From Candidatus Pacearchaeota archaeon (GTDB lineage: Archaea; Nanobdellota; Nanobdellia; Pacearchaeales; GW2011-AR1): a DNA stretch of 40,066 nucleotides. Below the pieces are notes generated by a model. It was not told where the DNA came from. It was given only the letters and a program-made list of their open reading frames with translations, and did no database searches. The stretch spans positions 1-40,066 of the forward strand of contig JACPGZ010000029.1 of the NCBI GenBank assembly GCA_016188895.1. The letters are read 5' to 3'. Below are positions 9,422-19,199 of the stretch, piece by piece; position 1 is the stretch's first letter; the number at the start of each line of letters is the position of its first letter. The translations under genes and the position numbers were made by a program.

Positions 9422-9687
9422 ATAAATTTCCCGATCTTGGCAATGACACCTTTAAAAGAAGTAGGGTATATTCCTTGGCAAAAGAATTAATTTCTTTGAT
9501 CAATTCCGGAAATGTTGTGCTGTGTGAAGATTATGTCACCCCATATTATCCCGACAAACCTCATTCTGATTTTGTTCGTGCGGAGAAGATTGTTGATGAG
9601 TTGAATTCGCTATTTGCGAATCAAGAATTAAAAGAATATAATATAAATGAATGTCAATTATCTCTTCCTTTTAATGACAAAGAATGA
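9418..9687 (+). CDS. hypothetical protein, 89 aa
   Basis: GTGA/ATGA overlaps on both sides. Confidence 0.55.
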   Translation: MNKFPDLGNDTFKRSRVYSLAKELISLINSGNVVLCEDYVTPYYPDKPHSDFVRAEKIVDELNSLFANQELKEYNINECQLSLPFNDKE

Positions 9688-10514
9688 ATCCAAAAATTTC
9701 TATTTTTCTTCCTGCGTTCAGATCAAAAGATTTGCTTTATAATGTTTTTTTTAAAGGATTATGCAGAAATACGAAGGAAAATGTTGAACTGATTCTTTAT
9801 GATAATACGGGCAACGGAGAAGATATAGAAAAGATATTGATTGACGGGGCAAAAGAATTGGTTCCCAAAAATATAACCGTCAAATTAAGACTCTCAAATA
9901 ATGAAAATGTTGGATTAAATAAAGCATTTAACGATTGTGCAAAGGTTGCGGAAGGTGAATATTTTTATCTTTGTCATACAGATATGTACGTTCTCCCTGG
10001 ATGGGATACAGCTCTCCTTTCTGCCTGCCTAAATTTGGCACCAATTTCTTTTCTTTTGTGCAGCAGAAGTATTGAACCGGGATATAGTCATGTGAAAAGT
10101 CAAATAAGAAAGGATTATGGCAACGAATTGAATAATTTTCAGGAGGAAAAACTATTAAAAGAATATAAACAATTTGTTGAAAATAAAATCGTTGTCAACG
10201 CTAGAATGCCATTTTTTATGCACAGGAAATTATGGGAAAGGCTAGGCGGTGTTGACGAGAAATATCATTCTTTTTGTTCTGACGATGATATTATTCAGGA
10301 TTGTTATTACCATAACGTTCGAAGATTTTACATGATATATGACAGCCTTATTTATCATTTGCAGGGGAAGTCAAATAGCCAGCAGACGATCGACAAAGAT
10401 AAAGATTGGCCGTATCGATATTTCGTTGAGAAATGGAAAGCTAAATATCCAGACATTTGTCATCCAGGACAATATCATCCGGGACTTATTCCGTTTGAGC
10501 TGAGAGTCAAATAA
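9684..10514 (+). CDS. glycosyltransferase family 2
   Basis: ISIFLPAFRSKDLLYNVF...ELILYDNTGNGEDI...NVGLNKAFNDCAK...LCHTDMYVLPGWDTALL. Confidence 0.8.
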   Translation: MNPKISIFLPAFRSKDLLYNVFFKGLCRNTKENVELILYDNTGNGEDIEKILIDGAKELVPKNITVKLRLSNNENVGLNKAFNDCAKVAEGEYFYLCHTDMYVLPGWDTALLSACLNLAPISFLLCSRSIEPGYSHVKSQIRKDYGNELNNFQEEKLLKEYKQFVENKIVVNARMPFFMHRKLWERLGGVDEKYHSFCSDDDIIQDCYYHNVRRFYMIYDSLIYHLQGKSNSQQTIDKDKDWPYRYFVEKWKAKYPDICHPGQYHPGLIPFELRVK

Positions 10515-10555
10515 AAATGTGGAAATTGTTTAAAATCAGATAAAATAGTTTATAA

Positions 10556-11326
10556 ATGCCACCTTTCATCAATTTGCAAGATAAGCGTTTTTATTTCTTT
10601 GTAATAAAAGAGAGAATTTTTGATGTTAGACCTGGCGCTCGATGGAAATGTTTGTGTGATTGCGGAAAAGAATTTATAACTAGTTCTACGTGTATTATAA
10701 AAGGAGAAACTAAATCTTGTGGATGTTATAATAAAAATAAATTTAGATATAAAAATCTTTTAGGTGAGATATTTGGATTATTAACTGTTGTATCTTTTTC
10801 TCACACCAACAAGGAAACGGCTTTTTGGAATTGTTTTTGTAAATGTGGCAATAATATTATTGTATCGGCAAGAAGTTTAAAAAAAGGTAAAAGAATTTCT
10901 TGTGGTTGTCGAGGTGCACAAACCAGAACAGAATTATCTATTTATATGATGAATAAATATGGAGTAGATCATTGTTCTAAAGTAAAAGAAATTCAAGATA
11001 AAATTGCGCTATCTATGAATAATTCTGGAATCATAAAACACTGGAAAACAGAAGCAAATTGTATTTGGGTTGGAAATTATGAGAAAAAAGTTTTGCAATA
11101 TTTGAATAATTGTATAATTGAATATGAATGGCAGCCGAAAATTTTTATTTTACCTAATAATAAAACGTACAGACCAGATTTTTATTTGATAAAAGAAAAT
11201 AAATGGATTGAAATAAAAGGATATTTTCGAAAGGATGCAAAAGAGAAATGGGATTGGTTTCACAAGGAATATCCAAATAGTGAACTTTGGGATAAAAAAA
11301 GATTGAAAGAGTTAAAAATTTTATGA
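10556..11326 (+). CDS. modular endonuclease: two CxCG zinc/AP2-like N-terminal modules + PD-(D/E)XK C-terminal module
   Basis: WKCLCDCGKEFITSSTCIIKGETKSCGC and WNCFCKCGNNIIVSARSLKKGKRISCGC; NKYGVDHCSK; YRPDFYLIKENKWIEIKGYF. Confidence 0.75.
   Translation: MPPFINLQDKRFYFFVIKERIFDVRPGARWKCLCDCGKEFITSSTCIIKGETKSCGCYNKNKFRYKNLLGEIFGLLTVVSFSHTNKETAFWNCFCKCGNNIIVSARSLKKGKRISCGCRGAQTRTELSIYMMNKYGVDHCSKVKEIQDKIALSMNNSGIIKHWKTEANCIWVGNYEKKVLQYLNNCIIEYEWQPKIFILPNNKTYRPDFYLIKENKWIEIKGYFRKDAKEKWDWFHKEYPNSELWDKKRLKELKIL
11183..11326 (+). repeat. dispersed coding repeat, copy 3
   Basis: Encodes YLIKENKWIEIKGYFRKDAKEKWDWFHKEYPNSELWDKKRLKELKIL. Confidence 0.8.
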
Positions 11327-12054
11327 ATAAATTGAAAGAGATAGAAGAATTATGTAAAATAGGTATTGCAGATGTACAATTATGTTTTAACATAAAAGAA
11401 GATTTGTGGGACAAATACATTGAGCAAGAATTATGTAAAAATGAGTCGCTTATGGATCTAATTAATTTTAGACAATCTGTAAATTTTGATTGGAAAGTTG
11501 ATACTAAATTAGGAGGTCCAGCGACAACATTGAACGCCTGCGTTCTTTATTGTTTGATTAGATATTATGATCTTTTTATGATATGTGAAACGGGTGTTGC
11601 TGGTGGATATTCCACAGTATTTTTATTGGAAGCTGTAAGCAGAAATGGTGGAATAATGAGATCTCTGGAATTGTCAAATGATATGAATGAGGTTGCAAAG
11701 TTGGTTCCAGAAAAATGGAAAGATTCTCCTACGTGGCATTTAAAGACCGGAGTGGATTCTGTTGAGTTTCTAAGAAATGAAAATGATGACTATAATAGAA
11801 TATTTCATCTGTACTGTCACGATAGTTTGCATACGTTTAAACATATGTTTTCTGAGCTAACTGAATTTAAAAAATGCAAAAATGATAGATTTTTTGTTTT
11901 TTTTGATGATCAAAATAGTGAAAATTTTTGGGATCGTTGTTTGCAAATGAAATTGTTTGAAAAGAAAGGATATAATGTAAAATATATATCTGGAAAAGAA
12001 TCTAGACTAAATGGTCACATGGGCGGAATTATTAAATATGATAAGGTGTTGTAA
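11323..12054 (+). CDS. class I SAM-dependent methyltransferase-like
   Basis: ICETGVAGGYSTVFLLEAVSRNGGIMRSLELSN... FFVFFDDQ; ATGA overlap. Confidence 0.65.
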   Translation: MNKLKEIEELCKIGIADVQLCFNIKEDLWDKYIEQELCKNESLMDLINFRQSVNFDWKVDTKLGGPATTLNACVLYCLIRYYDLFMICETGVAGGYSTVFLLEAVSRNGGIMRSLELSNDMNEVAKLVPEKWKDSPTWHLKTGVDSVEFLRNENDDYNRIFHLYCHDSLHTFKHMFSELTEFKKCKNDRFFVFFDDQNSENFWDRCLQMKLFEKKGYNVKYISGKESRLNGHMGGIIKYDKVL

Positions 12055-13490
12055 TGTCTGTTCGTTTTTTGGGAGTAAATCTTCCGTTTTATCGATTGCT
12101 TGGTTCACATTATAACGGAAACAATCTTGGAATTTCTTATGTTGTTGCTGTTTTAAATCAAAATGGTCACGATGCATGGATTTATAATGCAGATTTTATG
12201 GATAGAAAAGAATATGAGAATTTGAAAGGACTATTTAATAAATTTCAAGATTATACAGAATATTTTAAGAAGGAAGATCATAAAATTTGGGAAGAAGTGG
12301 CACAAAAAATAGTAGATTTTAAACCTGATTTTGTTGGTTATTTTTGTTATACAGCAAATGTAAAAACTGTTGATATTATTTCAAAAAAGGTCAAGCAAAG
12401 AATTCCGTTTGTTAAACAAATTGTGGGAGGACCGCATTCAACGCTTGACAAAGGATTGCTTGCGAAACTGAAATATATTGATTATCAGATTATCCGAGAG
12501 GGAGAATATGTTACTCTTGATCTTGTTAACGAGAAGGATCCAAAATACATAAAAGGGGTTGCTTATCGCAATAAACTTGGTTTTATTGTTCACAACGGAG
12601 ACGCAGAAGTTCTTGATTGTGATGCTTTGCCCTTTCCTGAAAGAGATAAATTTTGGGGATTGACGGAAGAACAAAAGAAAACCGTTGATGTTTCGTATGT
12701 GGTAACAATTAGAGGATGCCCATATCGTTGCAATTATTGTGCTAGTCCTTATTCTTGGAAAAGAAATAAAACACAGTATCGTTCTCCTGAATCTGTTTTA
12801 TCTGAATTGAGATATTTAAAAAAAAATTATTGGGATCAGCAAAAAGATTATGATTATTCTCAATCTGCAAACACGACAACAAAGGATAAACTTCTTATAA
12901 AAGATAATAGTGCACTATATTTTGTTGACGATGTTTTTACAATTGATAAGGAAAGAGTTAAAAAGATTCTTCGAATGATGATTGATGAGAAGTTAGATAT
13001 GCCATTTAAAGCAGAAATGAGAACAGATCATTTAGACTCAGAAGTTTGTAAATTATTGAAGGAAGCAAATTGTGTTCGTGCAAAGATTGGAGTTGAATCA
13101 GGAAGTCCGAGAATATTAAAACAAATTCAAAAAGACGAAACCAGAGAAGAGATAATTGCTGGCTGTCATATGCTTGAAGAAGCAGGAGTTCCATATACAG
13201 CATATTTAATGGCTGGTTTTCCTGGCGAAACAGATGACGATCTTCGACAGACGATAAGCCTTGCAAAGTCTATAAAAGCAAATTATTATTCATTAAGTAT
13301 ATTGAGCCCGTATTATGGAACAAAAATGTATTATGATCTGCTTGAACAAGGTTTTCCTTTAGATAAACAACCATATGAATATTTTTATCATCAAACAGGA
13401 GATCTTATGGTAAACAGTAAGATTTCAAAAGAACTTATTCAAGAATATCTTTCTTTGAATGAATTAAATGAAGAAAAGGGTTATGTTTGA
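12054..13490 (+). CDS. B12-binding-domain radical SAM protein
   Basis: RGCPYRCNYCASPY (CxxxCxxC); N-terminal IVGGPHSTLDKGLL...IREGEYVTLDL typical of B12-binding radical SAM proteins. Confidence 0.9.
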   Translation: MSVRFLGVNLPFYRLLGSHYNGNNLGISYVVAVLNQNGHDAWIYNADFMDRKEYENLKGLFNKFQDYTEYFKKEDHKIWEEVAQKIVDFKPDFVGYFCYTANVKTVDIISKKVKQRIPFVKQIVGGPHSTLDKGLLAKLKYIDYQIIREGEYVTLDLVNEKDPKYIKGVAYRNKLGFIVHNGDAEVLDCDALPFPERDKFWGLTEEQKKTVDVSYVVTIRGCPYRCNYCASPYSWKRNKTQYRSPESVLSELRYLKKNYWDQQKDYDYSQSANTTTKDKLLIKDNSALYFVDDVFTIDKERVKKILRMMIDEKLDMPFKAEMRTDHLDSEVCKLLKEANCVRAKIGVESGSPRILKQIQKDETREEIIAGCHMLEEAGVPYTAYLMAGFPGETDDDLRQTISLAKSIKANYYSLSILSPYYGTKMYYDLLEQGFPLDKQPYEYFYHQTGDLMVNSKISKELIQEYLSLNELNEEKGYV

Positions 13491-13693
13491 TGATTGAAAC
13501 AAAATACAGATCCCTGTTAAAAAGCATTGTCTGGAGAATATTATCGGTTATCAATGGGTTTATTGTTGCATTTATCTTTTTGAATGAATTTTATCAATCA
13601 TTGAAAATTTCCATAATCGCAAATATAACAGGGTTTGTTTTATATTATTTTCATGAAAGATTTTGGAACTCTATAAAATGGGGCAAAAAATAA
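13487..13693 (+). CDS. small membrane protein, DUF2061-like
   Basis: ETKYRSLLKSIVWRILSVINGFIVAFIFLNEF...IANITGFVLYYFHERFWNSIKWG. Confidence 0.75.
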   Translation: MMIETKYRSLLKSIVWRILSVINGFIVAFIFLNEFYQSLKISIIANITGFVLYYFHERFWNSIKWGKK

Positions 13694-14490
13694 TGTTTTC
13701 GGTTTGTTTATGTTCATGGGACGATCTTAACTATTTGAAATTATTATATAGCAGTTTCAAAAAATATACAAAACTTCCATGTGAATTTATTGTTCATGAC
13801 AACGGAAGTGAAGACGGTACAGAAAAATGGCTTCAAGAAAAACAAATTGTTTATTCACGAAGCGAAGAGAATTTAGGTGTTTCTGCGGTTAATTTTGCCG
13901 TTGAAAAAGCAAAATATAATTTTATTGTGGATATAAATGCAGATATGTTTTTTCTTCCCGGTTGGGATATTGCGTTGTTAAAGCAAATTAAAAAGTTTGA
14001 ATCTCAAAATATTGATAAATTCATAATTTCAAGTAGACTTATTGAGCCGATCGGTAATAATCCCGAATATCAAATTTTTAATTGTGGATCCGATTGGGAA
14101 AGTTTTGACGAGGATAAGCTTTTGAATTATTATTTTAAAATTAAAGCAAATCATGAAGAATCGATTCAATATTCGCATCCAATTTGTTTATCACGGAAAT
14201 TGTGGAATGATTTTGGCGGCGCAGATACAGGCTATCAATACGGCATTGCAACTGACCATGATATACCAATTTCTGCATATGAAGCTGGTTGTCGTCATTT
14301 TATTGAATTAGCAAAACCGACAATTTTTCATTTCTCATGCAAAACGGTATCAAAATTGCCTTTGAATAGATTAGATGGACAAAAAAGATTTTATGATAAG
14401 TGGGGAATAACAATTGAACAATTTAGGCATAAAATGAAAATAGGTCAAAAATATGAAAAAGTTTCAGATAATGTGTTTGAGGGCGAATGA
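13678..14490 (+). CDS. glycosyltransferase family 2
   Basis: MFSVCLCSWDDLNYLKLLYSSF...EFIVHDNGSEDGTEKWL...ENLGVSAVNFAV...INADMFFLPGWDIALL. Start refined to 13678 or 13693. Confidence 0.8.
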   Translation: MGQKIMFSVCLCSWDDLNYLKLLYSSFKKYTKLPCEFIVHDNGSEDGTEKWLQEKQIVYSRSEENLGVSAVNFAVEKAKYNFIVDINADMFFLPGWDIALLKQIKKFESQNIDKFIISSRLIEPIGNNPEYQIFNCGSDWESFDEDKLLNYYFKIKANHEESIQYSHPICLSRKLWNDFGGADTGYQYGIATDHDIPISAYEAGCRHFIELAKPTIFHFSCKTVSKLPLNRLDGQKRFYDKWGITIEQFRHKMKIGQKYEKVSDNVFEGE

Positions 14491-15425
14491 TGAAAGTATT
14501 AGTTCTAGGAGGTGCAGGATATATTGGGGGTGTTACATCTGATGTCTTGTCAATCAATCACGAGGTTACAGTTTATGATAATCTACTCTACGAAGATCGA
14601 TATTTTAAGCGTCTCAATTTTGTAAATGGAGATATTAGAGATACTAAAAAGGTTGTTAACTCCGCTGAAGGTTGTGATGTTGTTGTTCTTTTGGCTGCAT
14701 TGGTGGGTGATGGTGCGTGTGCGGTTAATCCTGGATTGACTGAAGAAATTAATTTTTTGGCAGTAAAAAATATTTGCGAACAATTGCCAAAAGAAAAGAA
14801 AATTATTTTTATGAGTACCGCTAGCGTTTATGGGGCAAATGAAGAACTTGTTGACGAAATAGGACCGACAAAACCTTTGTCTATCTACGCTTCAACAAAA
14901 CTTAGAGCAGAAAAATATGTTCTTGAGAGAGGGGGCGTTGTATTTCGACTTGGAACTGTTTTTGGTGTCGGTGATCAATATTCCAGAATTAGATCCGATC
15001 TTGTTGTAAATACTTTGACAATTAAAGCATTTGTAGAAAATAAAATTGTTGTCAACGGAGGAAATCAATATAGGCCATTAATTTCTGTTCGTGATGTTGC
15101 ATATTATTTGGCAGAAGCTTGCGAGTCACCTGCTTTTGGTTTATTTAACTTGGCTTATAAAAATGCAACGATTTCTAGTATTGCTGACGACATTTTTTTG
15201 GTTTTTCCTAATGTAGAAATTAAAAGAACGGATATCCTATTCGAAGATGAAAGAAATTATAAGGTTAATACTCAAAAAGCTCGAAATACTTTTAGCTATA
15301 CTCCAATTTATTCTGTTTTATCGGAGATAAAAAATATGGCAATGTTGCTTTATGGCGGCAGGATTAAAAATCCCAATAGTGTTGTGTATAATAACGGAAT
15401 GTATCTTTCAAATATGAGAATATAA
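14487..15425 (+). CDS. NAD-dependent epimerase/dehydratase (extended SDR)
   Basis: MKVLVLGGAGYIGG...MSTASVYG...YASTKLRAEKYVL (GxxGxxG, YxxxK). Confidence 0.85.
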   Translation: MMKVLVLGGAGYIGGVTSDVLSINHEVTVYDNLLYEDRYFKRLNFVNGDIRDTKKVVNSAEGCDVVVLLAALVGDGACAVNPGLTEEINFLAVKNICEQLPKEKKIIFMSTASVYGANEELVDEIGPTKPLSIYASTKLRAEKYVLERGGVVFRLGTVFGVGDQYSRIRSDLVVNTLTIKAFVENKIVVNGGNQYRPLISVRDVAYYLAEACESPAFGLFNLAYKNATISSIADDIFLVFPNVEIKRTDILFEDERNYKVNTQKARNTFSYTPIYSVLSEIKNMAMLLYGGRIKNPNSVVYNNGMYLSNMRI

Positions 15426-15868
15426 TGGATACAGAAGAAAAACCAAGAATCATAGAGGGAAACTTATTTGTTGACGATAGAGGCTGTTTATCGTTTGTGA
15501 ATGATTTTGATTTTAAAGGAATCAAAAGATTTTATGTTATTGAAAATCATCAGCAAGGATTTATTAGAGCATTTCATTATCACAAAAATGAATCAAAGTA
15601 TGTTTTCGTTATTTCCGGCAGTATCTTAATTTATATTGTTAATGTAAAGAAAAACAATCTCAGAAATTCAGAAGTTAAAAAATTTGTTTTATCTAGCAAA
15701 AAACCTCAAATATTATTTATACCTAAAGGATATGCAAATGGATTTAAGACATTAGAAAAAGATACTAAAATTATATTTTATTCTACTTCAATTCTTGAAG
15801 AAAGCTTAATAGACGATATAAGATATCCATTTGATCAATGGGGAAATTGGAATAACGATTATAGATAA
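15425..15868 (+). CDS. RmlC/FdtA (WxcM)-like cupin, sugar epimerase/isomerase
   Basis: GNLFVDDRGCLSFVNDFDFKGIKRFYVIENHQQGFIRAFHYHKNESKYVFVISGSILIYIV. Confidence 0.7.
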   Translation: MDTEEKPRIIEGNLFVDDRGCLSFVNDFDFKGIKRFYVIENHQQGFIRAFHYHKNESKYVFVISGSILIYIVNVKKNNLRNSEVKKFVLSSKKPQILFIPKGYANGFKTLEKDTKIIFYSTSILEESLIDDIRYPFDQWGNWNNDYR

Positions 15869-15890
15869 GAGAAGGGTTATATAAGCACAC

Positions 15891-16727
15891 ATGAATATTC
15901 TTATTTTTGGTTCGAATGGCATGCTTGGTAGGTACATGAAGACATATTTATCTTCCAAATACGATGTTTCTACCGTTGATAGAAAACAGTTAGATCTTTC
16001 TCTTGTTAGAAAAAAAGAAGAGCTATATTCTTTTTTGCATACGTATCCTATATTGTTTGGAATTGATGTTGTTATTAACTGTGCGGGTGTGATTAAACCG
16101 AGAGTTTCAGATGCAGGTTCTGCTCAAACAATTTCTGTTAATTCAGTTTTTCCGCATCTTTTATCATCTATTTGTGAAGAAAATAATATAAAACTATGTC
16201 ATATATCTTCAGATTGTGTATTTTCTGGAAAATCTCGTGAACCCTATTATGAATATCAATTAGACACAGCAACTGATCTATATGGTAAAAGTAAATTATT
16301 AGGTGAGCCAAGTAACTGTTCTGTAATTAGAACTTCAATTATCGGAGAGGAAATTGGCCAGTCTCGAAGTTTAATTGAATGGGCAAAGACGCAGAAAGGA
16401 AAACAGATAAAAGGATTTATTGATCATCTTTGGAATGGGATTTCTTGTCTTCAATTGTCTGAATTAATTTCCTTAATAATTGAAGATAAAAATTATTGGA
16501 AAGGAATTAGGCACGTATTTTCTCCAAATTCTGTTTCTAAATATGAATTATTAAATATGATTAACGATGTTTACGATCTTCAAATAAAGATTGAAAAAAC
16601 TGAATCTGGCGATTATTGTCATAGAGTATTGAAAACGCAATATGAATTATGGGGCAAATATTTAAAAGATCATATTCCGGAAATTAAAGAACAAATTATT
16701 AAAATGAAGAATTTTAAATTGCAATGA
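15891..16727 (+). CDS. RmlD-like sugar nucleotide reductase
   Basis: MNILIFGSNGMLGRYMKTYL...VVINCAGVIKPR...ISSDCVFSGKSREPYYEYQL...YGKSKLLGE. Confidence 0.85.
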   Translation: MNILIFGSNGMLGRYMKTYLSSKYDVSTVDRKQLDLSLVRKKEELYSFLHTYPILFGIDVVINCAGVIKPRVSDAGSAQTISVNSVFPHLLSSICEENNIKLCHISSDCVFSGKSREPYYEYQLDTATDLYGKSKLLGEPSNCSVIRTSIIGEEIGQSRSLIEWAKTQKGKQIKGFIDHLWNGISCLQLSELISLIIEDKNYWKGIRHVFSPNSVSKYELLNMINDVYDLQIKIEKTESGDYCHRVLKTQYELWGKYLKDHIPEIKEQIIKMKNFKLQ

Positions 16728-17401
16728 AAATTAAAAATATTGGTAATATTAATTTTGATGATGAAAATTTTGTTCGTCCTGGATTTAAAAATGAAGAGAA
16801 AAGTTTAAATAAATATACACCGGACAATGTATGGCATTTGAGAAGTGATAGAGCTACAACACCGACGGATTTTCGTCAAAAAGTATTATCAGATATTTGG
16901 GAACAAGATTTTATTGATAAGTGTGAGAAAGTTCTTGAGATTGGATTTGGTTGTGGACGGAATGCTCAATTTTTTATGAATGAAACAAAACATATTAAGT
17001 TTTATGGATTTGATGCATCTCCTGTTGGATTAAAATATTTTAAAGCGCAACAATTTTCAGAAGACAGATATTACGTTTCATTGGACATTGATGAAGAAAT
17101 TTTATCTCAAAAATATGATCTTATTTTTTCTACATATGTTTTACAGCATATTGGATTTTTAGATGATATAGACTTTTACGACGCTAATCGTATAACGCAA
17201 GTATTGTGGCCTACATTAAAGAATGGAGGGTATTGGATGTGTCATGAAGGAAATAGTGGCGACAATAGATGGTCGCCTTCTGTGTGGTTGTCTAATTTAA
17301 ATATAGTAAAATATAATTTTAAATTATTATATAACGAAGTGTGTGGGCTTGTTGGTTCTGCTGGTGGTGATCATAATCTTATTGTTTTGAGGAAATCGTG
17401 A
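16724..17401 (+). CDS. class I SAM-dependent methyltransferase
   Basis: KCEKVLEIGFGCGRNAQFFMNE...FYGFDASPVGLKYFK...YDLIFSTYVLQHIGFLDDID. Confidence 0.85.
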   Translation: MKIKNIGNINFDDENFVRPGFKNEEKSLNKYTPDNVWHLRSDRATTPTDFRQKVLSDIWEQDFIDKCEKVLEIGFGCGRNAQFFMNETKHIKFYGFDASPVGLKYFKAQQFSEDRYYVSLDIDEEILSQKYDLIFSTYVLQHIGFLDDIDFYDANRITQVLWPTLKNGGYWMCHEGNSGDNRWSPSVWLSNLNIVKYNFKLLYNEVCGLVGSAGGDHNLIVLRKS

Positions 17402-18336
17402 ATAAAGTTCTTTTGACAGGAGCGTCAGGATTTTTGGGCAGCGCTGTTGCTAAAGAATTGTGGAGACACGATTATTCTGTTAGCGTCTTATTGAATAGAG
17501 GTTCAACTTGGCGACTGAATATGAATGGCTGGAAACAAGCTTTTGATTGTTATGAAGTTAATTTATGTAATGAAGAAAAACTTTCAAAGATTGTTGAAAA
17601 AATAAACCCTGATATTATTTATCATTTTGCAGCAAATATAGCTTCTTCTTCTGCCGATAGTGCCGAAGACGATTTTCAAACAAATATTATCGGAACATGG
17701 AATTTATTGAGAGCATTATCTTGTTGTGATTATAAATTATTTGTTAATGCTGGTAGTTCATCAGAATATGGTTTTAAAAATATTCCAATGTCTGAATTTG
17801 ATATATTGAACCCAAACAGTTATCATTCATTTTCTAAAGGGACTCAAACGAATTTGGTTCAAACATATGGGCTAGTCGAAAAACATCCCGTGATTACGCT
17901 GCGTTTTTTTAGTGTATATGGGCCATATGAAAGAAAAAATAGATTGATTCCTTCTGTTATTGATGCGTGTCTTAATAAAAAAGAATTGAAACTGTCTTCT
18001 CCGGATGTTGTTCGTGACTTTATTTATATTGATGATGTTGTTAATATTTGCACGGACGTTGATAAACTCATTAAACATACTGGTCAAATTTTTAATATTG
18101 GAACAGGAACTCAAACCACAATACGGAAAGTTGTGAATATTGTGTCTAGACTAACCAATTACAGTCCAATATGTTTATGGGGACAAGATAAAAGAAGTTG
18201 GGATCATTCAAGATGGGTTTCTAATTGTGAAAAAACAATAAAAATATTGGGATGGAAATATTCTGTAGATATTGCAACAGGATTGGAAAATACTATAGAA
18301 TGGGTACGAAATTATCAGAGAAAGGATACATTGTGA
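17398..18336 (+). CDS. NAD-dependent epimerase/dehydratase (extended SDR)
   Basis: KVLLTGASGFLGSAVAKEL...VNAGSSSEYG...RFFSVYGPYERKNRLIPSVI...VRDFIYIDDVV. Confidence 0.85.
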   Translation: MNKVLLTGASGFLGSAVAKELWRHDYSVSVLLNRGSTWRLNMNGWKQAFDCYEVNLCNEEKLSKIVEKINPDIIYHFAANIASSSADSAEDDFQTNIIGTWNLLRALSCCDYKLFVNAGSSSEYGFKNIPMSEFDILNPNSYHSFSKGTQTNLVQTYGLVEKHPVITLRFFSVYGPYERKNRLIPSVIDACLNKKELKLSSPDVVRDFIYIDDVVNICTDVDKLIKHTGQIFNIGTGTQTTIRKVVNIVSRLTNYSPICLWGQDKRSWDHSRWVSNCEKTIKILGWKYSVDIATGLENTIEWVRNYQRKDTL

Positions 18337-19199
18337 CCGTAGAAAACAGTTATGACAACGACATATACGGTTATTGTTTAAATTGCAGCAATAGACACAC
18401 AGATAGCAGAGAAAATAGAATTAAAATTCTTGAAAGTTGGTCAAGAAAAATTCGTTCACATGTTGTGACTATGGCACATAATTCTAAATCACCACATATT
18501 GGATCTGCTTTGTCTTGTGTGGATATTTTATGTTGTTTATTTTTTGAAGTTATGGATATGTATGAAGATTATTTTATTTTAAGTAAAGGACATGGATGTA
18601 TGTCTTATTATGCTGTTTTGGCTGAAAAGAAAATTTTTGGTCTTTCTCTATTAGATCAATATGCCAAAAATGGAGGGAAACTTCCAGAACATCCTCCGTG
18701 TGGAATTATTCATGGAGTTCCTGGTATAGAAATCGGTACAGGTTCTCTTGGTCACGGACTTGCAATTTCTTTGGGTCGTGCGTTAGCCAGAAGAATAAGA
18801 AATATAAAAGGTAATGAATTTGTTCTTCTTGGCGATGGTGAATGCAATGAAGGATCTGTTTGGGAATCAGCAATGTTTGCGGCAAACGCTAATATAAATA
18901 ATATTATTGCTATTGTTGATAGAAATAATATGCAATGTGCTGGATTCGTAGATAGATTAAATATGGTTGATAAATGGAAATCGTTTGGCTGGAATGCTAT
19001 TGAAACAGACGGGAATAATATAGGATGTTTATTAAGAGCATTTGATGAATTAAAAACATTAACTAAACCAGGAGTAATTATTGCCAATACTATTAAGGGA
19101 AAGGGTATTTCTTTTATGGAGAACGAACTAGAATGGCATTATCGTTTTCCGAATGAACAAGAACTTTCTTCTGCTTTTAAAGAAATAAATAATGCGTAA
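18333..19199 (+). CDS. transketolase, N-terminal (TPP-binding) subunit, copy 1
   Basis: Start refined to GTG 18333 (GTGA overlap). SPHIGSALSCVDIL, LSKGHGCMSYYAVLAE, GTGSLGHGLAISLGRAL, GDGECNEGSVWESAMFAANANINNIIAIVDRNN. Confidence 0.9.
   Translation: MTVENSYDNDIYGYCLNCSNRHTDSRENRIKILESWSRKIRSHVVTMAHNSKSPHIGSALSCVDILCCLFFEVMDMYEDYFILSKGHGCMSYYAVLAEKKIFGLSLLDQYAKNGGKLPEHPPCGIIHGVPGIEIGTGSLGHGLAISLGRALARRIRNIKGNEFVLLGDGECNEGSVWESAMFAANANINNIIAIVDRNNMQCAGFVDRLNMVDKWKSFGWNAIETDGNNIGCLLRAFDELKTLTKPGVIIANTIKGKGISFMENELEWHYRFPNEQELSSAFKEINNA

Noticed and set aside
10546-10558. T4-like late promoter TATAAATG before endonuclease 10556
   Set aside because: Resembles TATAAATA but overlaps the start codon and is a single chance-level match in AT-rich DNA.
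4441-11326. Group I intron hosting the endonucleases
   Set aside because: The endonuclease ORFs sit between intact genes with a few nt of spacing or start/stop overlap; no room for intron cores and no split host gene.
14487-16727. Complete dTDP-rhamnose pathway (RmlABCD)
   Set aside because: RmlD-like and RmlC/FdtA-like genes are present, but no RmlA-type thymidylyltransferase or clear RmlB could be identified in the window.
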